Assembly (NCBI RefSeq): GCF_000315485.1
Contig: NZ_JH992941.1
Span: 806,001-870,000, forward strand
DNA length: 64,000 nt
DNA from: Bacteroides oleiciplenus YIT 12058
GTDB taxonomy: Bacteria; Bacteroidota; Bacteroidia; Bacteroidales; Bacteroidaceae
Direction of reading: 5' to 3'
Position numbers and translations under genes: made by a program
Notes under the pieces: model-generated
Database searches by the model: none
Seen by the model: the letters and a program-made list of their open reading frames with translations, nothing else
What the model was told of the DNA's origin: nothing
Part shown: positions 27,007 to 35,506 of the stretch, one piece after another
Numbering within the stretch: the stretch's first letter is position 1
How the letters are laid out: the number at the start of each line of letters is the position of its first letter

Positions 27007-27076
27007 CATAAATAATTTGTGTGCTCTACCTATAGATAACTTGTCTAAACATAAATAATTTGATTTTAGACAAGTT
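27007..27076. repeat. Inverted and direct repeats upstream of the GH43-like gene
   Basis: AACTTGTCTAAA (27038-27049) and TTTAGACAAGTT (27065-27076) are a perfect 12-bp inverted repeat with a 15-nt spacer. CATAAATAATTTG occurs twice, at 27007-27019 and 27050-27062. It is in the gap between the DUF1735 gene and the GH43-like gene and could act as a processing site, attenuator or operator within the PUL A operon. Confidence 0.75.
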
Positions 27077-27113
27077 CCAGCCTTTTATACACTATTTACG
27101 ATACCATATCCTA

Positions 27114-28112
27114 TTACCATTCAATAGCCTGATCTTCATCTGGAATCTGAGTATTGATTCTACGTTCAAGTGTCAAACTACCTTTTACCTTATACGGAAT
27201 TTCTACTCCAGGCGCAGAAGTATAGTCCACAAAATCATATTCAAGATCAAATGTCACATAGCGATGTAGTAAGTAGGGTTTCTCATCGTCCATCTTTTCT
27301 GTGATAGAATAGAAAAACGCTTCCTTGCCCGGTTTAAACTTAATCTTCTCATTAGCCGCATGCAACTTCAGACTCTTATCATTTCCTGTTCCAAATTCAA
27401 AATACACTTTATAGGCCGCACGGTCAATCAGATCTTCTTCTACCAATCCAGCATAAAAAAATACCGTATTGTCATCTACTACATAAGCCATACGATTACT
27501 TTTTACCATAGCATCTTTAATATCATAGGTTCCGTCAGATTTCTTTATGAATACCTGCATCGTAGTAGTACTGTAATTGCCAGAATAATCATTAAAAGGC
27601 AATACACGCAACAACGCTTTTGCGAAATTCTTACGAGGATTTTTCTTATAATTGTACGACGGATCCTCCACAATCGTCAAAGGTAATACCCACTTATCCA
27701 CTAAGTCAATCCCACCCAATGAGAAATCAATATCCGCAGTAACAGTATTCACTCCTTTAGGAATATTCACCACCTCCGGGAAACTATAACTACTTTTTTG
27801 TAATTCCTTGAAGTAAAGATCCTCACGTCCGAAACGTGCATCATTCAATATTTTCAACGTATCCGGATCTACTGCAATATGAACTTCGCGGTTAGCTACA
27901 TTATCCGTATTACCACTGACAACCACCGGCAATTTATAAGTTACTTTACCATTCTCTTTATATCTGACATAAATATCGGTCACCCCGTTATCACCTACAG
28001 GTGATTTAAATGAAATATATTGTTGATACAGTTCGTCTGTCCACTCGTCATTACAAGAAGTTCCCAGCAAAACAGCGGCAAGCATCACAATACAAGTATA
28101 TATTTTCTTCAT
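27114..28112 (-). CDS. DUF1735/DUF4973-type surface glycan-binding lipoprotein
   Basis: A 332-residue lipoprotein (MKKIYTCIVMLAAVLLGTSC, lipidation at Cys20, followed by NDEWTDE, an acidic start typical of Bacteroidota surface lipoproteins). The N-terminal part resembles DUF1735 (YISFKSPVG, YVRYKENGKVTYKLPVVVS), and the second half (KALLRVLPFNDYSGNYSTTT onward) fits a DUF4973 or lipocalin-like beta-barrel. In PULs such proteins sit right after SusD and bind the target glycan at the cell surface. It follows SusD by 21 bp and precedes the GH43-like gene. No catalytic signature is seen. Confidence 0.78.
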   Translation of the reverse strand: MKKIYTCIVMLAAVLLGTSCNDEWTDELYQQYISFKSPVGDNGVTDIYVRYKENGKVTYKLPVVVSGNTDNVANREVHIAVDPDTLKILNDARFGREDLYFKELQKSSYSFPEVVNIPKGVNTVTADIDFSLGGIDLVDKWVLPLTIVEDPSYNYKKNPRKNFAKALLRVLPFNDYSGNYSTTTMQVFIKKSDGTYDIKDAMVKSNRMAYVVDDNTVFFYAGLVEEDLIDRAAYKVYFEFGTGNDKSLKLHAANEKIKFKPGKEAFFYSITEKMDDEKPYLLHRYVTFDLEYDFVDYTSAPGVEIPYKVKGSLTLERRINTQIPDEDQAIEW

Positions 28113-28133
28113 AATGTATCTTTTATTAAAAAT

Positions 28134-30176
28134 TTATTCATTATACGTCCAACCCGGATTCTGTACCAGCTTTTTATTACGCTTCAACTCCTGATGGCTG
28201 ATAGGCCAAAAGTACATTTTGCGCGAAAAGTTAGTAGGCAGGGAAGCTACCTCTACCGGGATATGGAACAATTCTCTTTGATCAACAGTCAACAGCGTGT
28301 TACAGCCGTAAATGGGCAATGATTCTTCTACTTCCGCATCTTTCCAACGACGTAAGTCGTAATAACGTTGTCCCTCACCCATCAATTCAATCTGGCGCTC
28401 ACGCTTGATATTGGCTCGCATCACATCTTTGTTTCCGTAGTCCTTGAAATCAGGAAGTCCTGCACGACAACGGACCGGGCGAGTGCCTCTCTTCATTTCA
28501 TCAATATCACGCTTAATAGTGTAGGTTGTTACACCATCCCAAGAAGCTATATTATAAGTTCCATCCACCTCATTCAACGCTTCGGCATACATCAACAAGA
28601 TGTCTGCATAGCGGATTGCCGGGTCCACTTTCTTCTGGATATATTGTGTAACCAACGGGTCATTGCCCCAGTGGCAGTCATTAGGATGTACAAACTTCTT
28701 CACTCCAATGCCTGTGCGCAACCAATAGGATGTATTAGTATAGCCATTACCGGAACCACGATAATAAAATACTTGCAGATTTTTTTCATGCTGCTGGGAT
28801 CTGTTCAGGAAATACCAAGTAGAACCATTGAAAGCAACCGATGCATAAAAACGAGGCTCACGTTGCACATACTGTTTGGAAACCCCTTCCTCATGCACAT
28901 CCAGTTCCGGATATTTCCTTTGTGCTTCTTCTTCCCAAGTTACAAAACCTTCAGCACGTTTACTGCCATCTCCACGCCCTATTTCCATATCCTTTCCCGG
29001 ACAATCCGTACCATTATTCATATAGTAAGCATCACATTGTTTTTGTGTGATACCGTGTGTATTGAATCCATTGCCAAGAGGAGGTAGCTGATATAATACC
29101 ATCTGCGACACACTTTCTTCCTTAAGGTTTTGTCCACGGGTAAAAATCAGTTCCGGATTATCGGAAGCAGCCAACGAACCATTGAAGATAGCACGATAGG
29201 ACTCAAACGGGTCGATATCTTTCCAACCATTCGGCCATAAGTTATTAGAGAAGTCACCATCATCCGGTGGAGTAATCGTTGCAGGGAAACCCGACATTGC
29301 ACTTTCTGGCCGGCGCAATCCTGCATGATACAAATCATAACGGCCCAATTCCATCACATCACGAGCGGCCGCAGCGGCAATAGCCCACTTTTTATCGTCA
29401 TATTCTTGCGCAATCAGATGTTTGCCATCCCAATTCACCAAATCAGAAAATTTCTCCTGATCACCCGGACGAGGATTGTTGATGGGACTGGCGGCGTACA
29501 GCAACGCTTTGGCACGAGTAGCCAGTGCCGCACCACGCGTTGGACGTGCAATGTATAAGGCGCTTCGTGATAACGGAAGATCTTTAGCAGCCAACAGCAT
29601 TTCATTACTAATATACTCGACACATTCATCATACGAATTACGGGGAAGTCCCAATTCATCATATTCCTTCGTATAATCAATTCCTTCATCCGGAATCAAA
29701 GGCACAGGACCGTATTTACGTAACAGTAACCAGTAGAAATAAGCTCGTACAAAGCGGGCTTGAGCCTTATAATCGGCACGTTCTTCGGGAGTCATCTGCT
29801 CATTCATGTCAATATTCAGAATAAAGATGGAAGCCTGCCGGATGCCTTTATAAGCATCAATCCAACTACCTTGCAGAAAATTTTCATCATAATCACCGTT
29901 CTTCAATCGTTTGTAACGGTCGTCGGTGTCGCCATAATACATATCATCTGCAAAACAGAACGGATTATATTTCTTACTGGACACATCAGTATTGTTGATA
30001 GTCAGATAATAGTATGCATTTGCCAGCCATTGTTCCGAGTAATCTCTGTCCGTAAAAACTTCTTCAATCGTCATTCGGTCTTTAAAATAATGGTCAGCAT
30101 CTAAAGTATCCGCACAAGAAGTTAGAACAAAGGCCAAAACGCAAACAGCGGACATTAAAGTATATTTATTTTTCAT
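28134..30176 (-). CDS. SusD/RagB-family glycan-binding lipoprotein (PUL A)
   Basis: The lipid-anchored lid that captures glycan and delivers it to the SusC transporter. The 680-residue protein has a lipoprotein signal (MKNKYTLMSAVCVLAFVLTSC). The N-terminal helical TPR-like part includes QWLANAYYYLTINNTD and RADYKAQARFVRAYFYWLLL, and the C-terminal part has the SusD signature AIRYADILLMYAEALNEV, RRGTRPVR-type region and IKRERQIELMGEGQRYYDL. It is longer than many SusD proteins (about 500-600). It lies 15 bp after SusC in the same operon, as usual. Confidence 0.93.
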   Translation of the reverse strand: MKNKYTLMSAVCVLAFVLTSCADTLDADHYFKDRMTIEEVFTDRDYSEQWLANAYYYLTINNTDVSSKKYNPFCFADDMYYGDTDDRYKRLKNGDYDENFLQGSWIDAYKGIRQASIFILNIDMNEQMTPEERADYKAQARFVRAYFYWLLLRKYGPVPLIPDEGIDYTKEYDELGLPRNSYDECVEYISNEMLLAAKDLPLSRSALYIARPTRGAALATRAKALLYAASPINNPRPGDQEKFSDLVNWDGKHLIAQEYDDKKWAIAAAAARDVMELGRYDLYHAGLRRPESAMSGFPATITPPDDGDFSNNLWPNGWKDIDPFESYRAIFNGSLAASDNPELIFTRGQNLKEESVSQMVLYQLPPLGNGFNTHGITQKQCDAYYMNNGTDCPGKDMEIGRGDGSKRAEGFVTWEEEAQRKYPELDVHEEGVSKQYVQREPRFYASVAFNGSTWYFLNRSQQHEKNLQVFYYRGSGNGYTNTSYWLRTGIGVKKFVHPNDCHWGNDPLVTQYIQKKVDPAIRYADILLMYAEALNEVDGTYNIASWDGVTTYTIKRDIDEMKRGTRPVRCRAGLPDFKDYGNKDVMRANIKRERQIELMGEGQRYYDLRRWKDAEVEESLPIYGCNTLLTVDQRELFHIPVEVASLPTNFSRKMYFWPISHQELKRNKKLVQNPGWTYNE

Positions 30177-30191
30177 ATATACGATTTTAAT

Positions 30192-33100
30192 TTATAAGTT
30201 AACAGATAATCCTAAGGAGAATGCTTTAGTCAATGGATATTGCGTACCGGTTGAACTGGCTAATTCCGGATCCCACCATTTGAACTTCGAGAAAGTCAGC
30301 AAATTGGTACCTCTGAAGTAGACACGAATGTTATTGAAATGAATCTTGTTGACAATCCCCTTGGGCAAAGTATAACCGAGTTCCACTGTCTTCAGACGCA
30401 GATAAGAACCATCACGCAACCAATATGTAGAATGGCGGTAGTTATTATCATTTCCTCCGAAACTCAAACGAGGATAAGGAGCATTCGGATTTTCCGTTGC
30501 CGGGTCACCGGAAATATCAGCAGAAATCCAACGATTGGAAGAAGCCACCTGAGAGAGAATATTACCCCACTCACCTTGACTGAAAGCATATACCGTAGCA
30601 CCTTCCACGAAGAATGAAGACTTACCTGTACCCTGGAAATGTACATTCACATCCAAGCCTTTCCAATTAGCAGCAACACCGAAACCATACATCAGGTTAG
30701 GGCGGGTAGTCGCACCAATAGGTACTTCATCATTCACATCAATGATACCATCACCATTAACATCCTTATACTTAATGTCACCCGGTTGTACAGTACCGAA
30801 TGTTTGTGTCGGACTATTACGAATATCATCATAATCCTTAAATAAGCCCAGAGATACCAAACCTCTTGCCTGATTCACGCGGTAGCCCTTCTCCATCTTA
30901 TATGGATAAACATGATATTCTTCATCTTTCTCCTGAATTATATTCTTGCTATATGTAAAATTACCACGGACGGTTAGAAATACTTTATTCCATTTATGTT
31001 TAAAAGCAAAATGGCCATCAAAACCTTCGGAAAGAACGGCACCCACGTTGGCATGAGGCCATGCAGTGATTCCCGCCATGTAAGGTAAGAATTTACGTTC
31101 CAGCCATATTCCATCACGTTGTTCGTGGAAGTAGTCGATGCTAGCGGTGAACTTATCATTGAATAATGCTAAGTCTACTCCTAAATCATGTTTGGTAGCA
31201 ATTTCCCAAGTAGCATAATTAGATGCCAGCACTGTATAGAGTTTACTGGTATAGGCTTTGTCATAGTTAAAATCTGCCCATTGATATCCCTCTTCAGAAT
31301 CACCGATAGTATAGAGATATGGGAAACGGAATTCATTATTACCAATCTTCAAGACATCGTTACCTACCTTACCATAAGAATAACGCACCTTGAACATACT
31401 CAACCACGGTAGAATTTTCTTGATGATAGGTTCTTCAGCAATATTCCATGCTACAGAAGCAGCAGGGAAGAAACCGAAGCGGTGTCCGTCAGCAAAGTTT
31501 TCCGATCCATTATAACCAAAGTTAAAATCAACGAAGTAACGATAGTTCCAGTTATAATTAATGCGTCCAGATACTCCCAAATGCCGGCGGGCAATACCAT
31601 TCTTTAAGTCATCTCCAATATTCACAGTAAATACCCTTGAATCCTGATTCAACTTCACGATTCCGCCCACATGGTGTCCCTTGAATGTACGGTCGTAGTG
31701 CAACTCAGCTTCAAAAACTTCCTTACGGTTACCTTCCGCACTACTTTTCTGAAACATAGGTGACTCAGCAGAAATACGGTCGAATACTAGATTACCATTG
31801 TCATCACGCCTGCGTTGTACTCTCCATTGCTCAGGCCACTTTATGCGTTCAATATTATTCTTATTCCAGGTATCAAAACCGAAACGGGCCACAAACCTTA
31901 AACCTTTCGTAAGGAAGTCCAGATTCTGCTCCAGCGTAATATTAGTTTGAATGGTATTCTCCCAAAATTCCTTATAGCCAGTCTGTGTAGCAAGTACCCA
32001 TGGATTCGCCTGAATGCCGGTTCCATAAGCGGGGACATAACCATTGGAGTACATCACGGGAATGTTAATGGGACTTTGATACATCAATGACTGCCATGCA
32101 TCGCTTGAGAAACCGGATTCATTATACTTCTTTAATGAACCAGACACACCCACTTTCAACAAAGTCTTACGGGTTATATCAATATCCGTATTCAAACGGT
32201 AGTTCCATGTATTAGCGTTACAGTTGGTATCATATTCTTTTTTCAAGGTATCATCTGTCTTGAACATACCACCTTCCTGTACATAACTCATAGAGATAAA
32301 GTAACGTGCGGTAGAACCACCACCATTCATATTCAGATTAGCACGATAAGTCATAGCACCATCTTTCATCAAGACATCCATCCAGTCCACATTAGGATAC
32401 AAGTCTGGGTCCAGTCCTAACCGTAAGATTTCCAACTCTGTACTATCATAGATAGGTTCCAGGTTACGGGTGGTACGGGCTTCATTCATCATGTTCGCAT
32501 ACGTATATCCATCAGCGAAACTCGGAGTAAGCGTACGGGCATTATAAGAAGTCTCCACTTTAGCATCAATATTAATCTTACCACCCTTACCATGTTTAGT
32601 AGTAATCAATACAACACCATTTGCACCACGGCTACCATAGATAGCTGTTGCAGAAGCATCCTTCAACACAGAAAATGATTCAATATCCTCAATGTTTACA
32701 TCATCCATATCACGTTCAAAACCATCCACCAATACCAAAGCGGAAGTACTGGCACCAAACGTAGAGATACCACGAATCCAGAACTCAGAGGTATTCTTAC
32801 CCGGCTGTCCGGTAGTCTGCATCGCCATAACACCAGCTACATTACCTGCTAATGCATTGGTTAGGTTACCGGTAGACGTCTGCTGCAATGACTGCACATT
32901 CACCGTAGTGATGGCGCCGGTCACAGTCAGCTTCTTCTGTGCACCCGTACCTGTAATAACAACTTCATCCAGAACGTTGTCCGAGGCCTCCTTCATCACC
33001 ACATTAGCCACATTCTGCTCTTTAATCAAGACTTCTTCCTTATCAAAACCAATATAAGAGAATACCAGTCGATGATAAGGTTCCACTTTGATTTTATATC

Positions 33101-33278
33101 TACCATTCACATCGGTAATTGTACCCAGCCCGGGCATATCTTTTACAGCCACATTCACACCGACCAGCGGTTCCTTGTTCGAGTCCGTCACTATACCTGT
33201 TACCTCCATAGTCTTCTGCGCATAGCTTTCTATTGAGAAAACAAATAGCAGGGCTATCGTCATTATAAAGTTTTTCAT
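30192..33278 (-). CDS. SusC/RagA-family TonB-dependent outer-membrane transporter (PUL A)
   Basis: A 1028-residue 22-strand outer-membrane transporter powered by TonB. It has a signal peptide (MKNFIMTIALLFVFSIESYA) and an N-terminal carboxypeptidase-D-like domain (VTGIVTDSNKEPLVGVNVAV to FSYIGFDKEEV). The likely TonB box is in LDEVVITGTGAQ, the plug carries SVLKDASATAIYGSRGANG, and the barrel ends TKAFSLGLSVNL. The gene pairs with SusD 15 bp downstream. Unusually, a TIG/NHL lipoprotein gene comes first in the operon, 26 bp upstream. The imported glycan is unknown, but the operon's GH43-like enzyme suggests an arabinose/xylose polymer. Confidence 0.95.
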   Translation of the reverse strand: MKNFIMTIALLFVFSIESYAQKTMEVTGIVTDSNKEPLVGVNVAVKDMPGLGTITDVNGRYKIKVEPYHRLVFSYIGFDKEEVLIKEQNVANVVMKEASDNVLDEVVITGTGAQKKLTVTGAITTVNVQSLQQTSTGNLTNALAGNVAGVMAMQTTGQPGKNTSEFWIRGISTFGASTSALVLVDGFERDMDDVNIEDIESFSVLKDASATAIYGSRGANGVVLITTKHGKGGKINIDAKVETSYNARTLTPSFADGYTYANMMNEARTTRNLEPIYDSTELEILRLGLDPDLYPNVDWMDVLMKDGAMTYRANLNMNGGGSTARYFISMSYVQEGGMFKTDDTLKKEYDTNCNANTWNYRLNTDIDITRKTLLKVGVSGSLKKYNESGFSSDAWQSLMYQSPINIPVMYSNGYVPAYGTGIQANPWVLATQTGYKEFWENTIQTNITLEQNLDFLTKGLRFVARFGFDTWNKNNIERIKWPEQWRVQRRRDDNGNLVFDRISAESPMFQKSSAEGNRKEVFEAELHYDRTFKGHHVGGIVKLNQDSRVFTVNIGDDLKNGIARRHLGVSGRINYNWNYRYFVDFNFGYNGSENFADGHRFGFFPAASVAWNIAEEPIIKKILPWLSMFKVRYSYGKVGNDVLKIGNNEFRFPYLYTIGDSEEGYQWADFNYDKAYTSKLYTVLASNYATWEIATKHDLGVDLALFNDKFTASIDYFHEQRDGIWLERKFLPYMAGITAWPHANVGAVLSEGFDGHFAFKHKWNKVFLTVRGNFTYSKNIIQEKDEEYHVYPYKMEKGYRVNQARGLVSLGLFKDYDDIRNSPTQTFGTVQPGDIKYKDVNGDGIIDVNDEVPIGATTRPNLMYGFGVAANWKGLDVNVHFQGTGKSSFFVEGATVYAFSQGEWGNILSQVASSNRWISADISGDPATENPNAPYPRLSFGGNDNNYRHSTYWLRDGSYLRLKTVELGYTLPKGIVNKIHFNNIRVYFRGTNLLTFSKFKWWDPELASSTGTQYPLTKAFSLGLSVNL

Positions 33279-33304
33279 ATTATCAACATTAATCAGAACT
33301 AAAT

Positions 33305-34765
33305 TTATTTCTCTTCTTCCGGTTCTTCTTCCAACTCTTCCAAAGCGATCTTACGCAGAAGATTATTTCCGACCTCTCCAATATAGAAAGCGTCTTCTTT
33401 CTCATCATATGCCAATGAAACCGGTTTATTGAAACGCGCATCCGCACGAATAGCTCCATTGATATATCCTTCAGGCTTTCCGTCCACACTCGTACTACCG
33501 CGTCCGGCGAAAGTGGTTACAATACCTTCCGGGGTCAAAACACGGATTGCATGATTGTCTCTATCGCAGAAATAAAAGTCATACTGATCCTCCTTACCCT
33601 CAGCCACATAGTCAGGGTTTTTCACAAAGATTCCCTGGTACGGAGAAGACAGACGAGCACTTGCACCTACTCCGTCCAACCAGCCGGACTGCGATACTCC
33701 ACCACAAATCAGATAAGGTGTACCAAAAGTTTTCGATACCCAATTGTAATTCATACGCATGATATAGTGCTGGTTCTTCACAATCAAATAAGCATAATTG
33801 CCACTTGGATGCATGGTAATATTAAACTCCCAGTTACTATCCTGAATAGTACAGATAAACTCACGGTTCAAGGTAGACGCTTCTACCCCCGCTCCATAGG
33901 TGAGAAAATCATAACGATACAAATTTCCCCGGCTGAAGTTATTGTAGTATAGTTCTTGATTAACGGGATGTAGTGCCGCCCCGTTACATTGTTTACCTAT
34001 AGCTAATACCTGCACATCTTTTTTGAAATCATTTTCACGGGTAACCAAAACTGTACTTGCAAAATTCTCGTCCCTGTCATTCGGGCCACCACCATCATTG
34101 GCTATAACCATAGTATCACCTTTGGCAGTCCATGCAATAGTACGCATACGCGTAAGAGTAGTACCTGTGTTAGTCAAGCCCGTACTGATTCTCTTGTTCT
34201 CAAGGTCGATAATACGCATCGGCTGTCCATCTTGAGCCAGATACAATATCTTATTATCACTGTTGGGATCAAAAGAAAGCCAAGTAGGATTCAGAAGCCC
34301 ATGATTTTTCTCAAAGGATTCTGCAAAAGTGCCGTCAGCTACATCATAATGTCCACGTTCGTCTTTATGCCCATAGACTGTGGTCACCACTTTTTGTCGT
34401 TCATAAATGAATTTCTCTTTAGCAGAAGCTTTTGACTCCCGTATTGACACCTCCACTGTGCCTTCATAACATTTATTAGGTGTCACACAATAAATACTCG
34501 TCCCTTTTGCACTGATAACAACCGCATCTTTCCCACCTACTTTTACCGAAATAAGTTTTGGGTCTGTACCGAAGTTACTGCCGTAAATAACCATCTGCAT
34601 TTGTCCGCCACCTTTCTTAGGAGTAAAATCCCTGATTTCTATCGGCTTACTTGCATCATAAGGAGCAGTCATCTCATCATCCTCACTAGAACTACAAGAG
34701 CAGAAAATAAAGGACAGCAGCAAAAACAATTGCACAATGTTTTTCTTTTTTCTAACTTGTCTCAT
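33305..34765 (-). CDS. TIG-domain plus NHL-repeat surface lipoprotein
   Basis: A 486-residue lipoprotein with signal MRQVRKKKNIVQLFLLLSF, a lipidated Cys near FCSCSSSEDDE, and an acidic stretch after it that suits surface export. Residues about 45-120 are an IPT/TIG domain (IRDFTPKKGGGQMQMVIYGS). The rest forms an NHL-like propeller, with blades such as SARLSSPYQGIFV, DRDNHAIRVLTPEGIVTTFA and ARFNKPVSLAYDEKEDAFYI. The tail is highly acidic (EELEEEPEEE). The start at 34765 begins the signal sequence; an upstream in-frame ATG would add 16 residues ahead of it. It leads the PUL A operon, 26 bp before SusC. A sugar-binding or surface-scaffold role is inferred. Confidence 0.75.
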   Translation of the reverse strand: MRQVRKKKNIVQLFLLLSFIFCSCSSSEDDEMTAPYDASKPIEIRDFTPKKGGGQMQMVIYGSNFGTDPKLISVKVGGKDAVVISAKGTSIYCVTPNKCYEGTVEVSIRESKASAKEKFIYERQKVVTTVYGHKDERGHYDVADGTFAESFEKNHGLLNPTWLSFDPNSDNKILYLAQDGQPMRIIDLENKRISTGLTNTGTTLTRMRTIAWTAKGDTMVIANDGGGPNDRDENFASTVLVTRENDFKKDVQVLAIGKQCNGAALHPVNQELYYNNFSRGNLYRYDFLTYGAGVEASTLNREFICTIQDSNWEFNITMHPSGNYAYLIVKNQHYIMRMNYNWVSKTFGTPYLICGGVSQSGWLDGVGASARLSSPYQGIFVKNPDYVAEGKEDQYDFYFCDRDNHAIRVLTPEGIVTTFAGRGSTSVDGKPEGYINGAIRADARFNKPVSLAYDEKEDAFYIGEVGNNLLRKIALEELEEEPEEEK

Positions 34766-34899
34766 TTTTTTAAGATTTAAAGTTTTACATAAATTTGAAT
34801 TATAGTTTATCAACCAGGCAATTCATATTTCAATTTACTTTTTTATATGGCTCAGTATAGTAAACCTGTCCCGTGCCATTCTTTTATTATGCTAAAAAA

Positions 34900-34942
34900 T
34901 GAGGTTGTGCCGCCAATACTACACACTTCTGACACAACCTCA
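34900..34942. terminator. Hairpin in the PUL A upstream region
   Basis: TGAGGTTGTG (34900-34909) and CACAACCTCA (34933-34942) form a perfect 10-bp stem with a 23-nt loop. On the minus strand the run of T opposite GCTAAAAAAT lies just after it (34894-34899), so it may terminate a leftward transcript or attenuate PUL A, whose first gene starts 135 bp further on. Confidence 0.55.
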
Positions 34943-35358
34943 TAATATCGAAGCTATCCCTGCAATCCCTTATTACCCAATTCCGTCACAATTTTGACCA
35001 ATACCAAATCTTATTTCACCCTAAATTACACCTTTAAACAAGCAATATTATCAAGTAAAGACACACTCCGGAAAACGATCAACCACTATAAATCTACAAT
35101 ATTGTTTTTGTTGGTTCTGACACAAAAATAGGCCATACCCCATGACATCTGATAATATTATTCGACCAGATATTAGCACTTATTACCCAAAATAGAGATT
35201 TGCATATCAGGTAGAAGAATAATGTTATTTTCCGGTAAATTGCTGGCAAAGTGCATATCTGTCTATCATTAAATATCATTGCACTTGCAAATATCTGCCA
35301 TGACAATGTAAAATGTAAAACATTGATATATTGCAAAATAATAGATATGAGAAACATA

Positions 35359-35392
35359 AAAAAAACGGGAACTTTACCAGAACCCGTTTTTT
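35359..35392. terminator. Terminator-like stem below the histidine kinase gene
   Basis: AAAAACGGG (35361-35369) and CCCGTTTTT (35383-35391) are complementary around a 13-nt loop, with A-tracts and T-tracts extending both sides. It works in either direction and lies 115 bp after the leftward kinase gene stop, a normal place for its terminator. Confidence 0.75.
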
Positions 35393-35506
35393 GATTTAAA
35401 TAAAATATTTTTCAGAAAGGTTTCATACTAATTGTAAGAGTAGCATAAATCATCTGTATCAAATAGAATAATACGGTTGCTACTATGGAAAGCTAAAAAC
35501 AAATTC

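Larger units (their letters stand above)
34766..35506. other. 741-bp AT-rich intergenic region upstream of PUL A
   Basis: No gene is supported. It contains a hairpin at 34900-34942 and a terminator-like stem at 35359-35392, both described separately, and presumably the PUL A promoter. The 34950-35350 stretch is AT-rich with no clear repeats. Confidence 0.6.

Noticed and set aside
34900..34942. GAGGTTGTG/CACAACCTC stem looks like the ends of the IS elements.
   Set aside because: Only 9 bp are shared with the IS terminal repeat and the bases after them (TAAAAAGTAAG in the IS) differ. It is more likely an independent hairpin.
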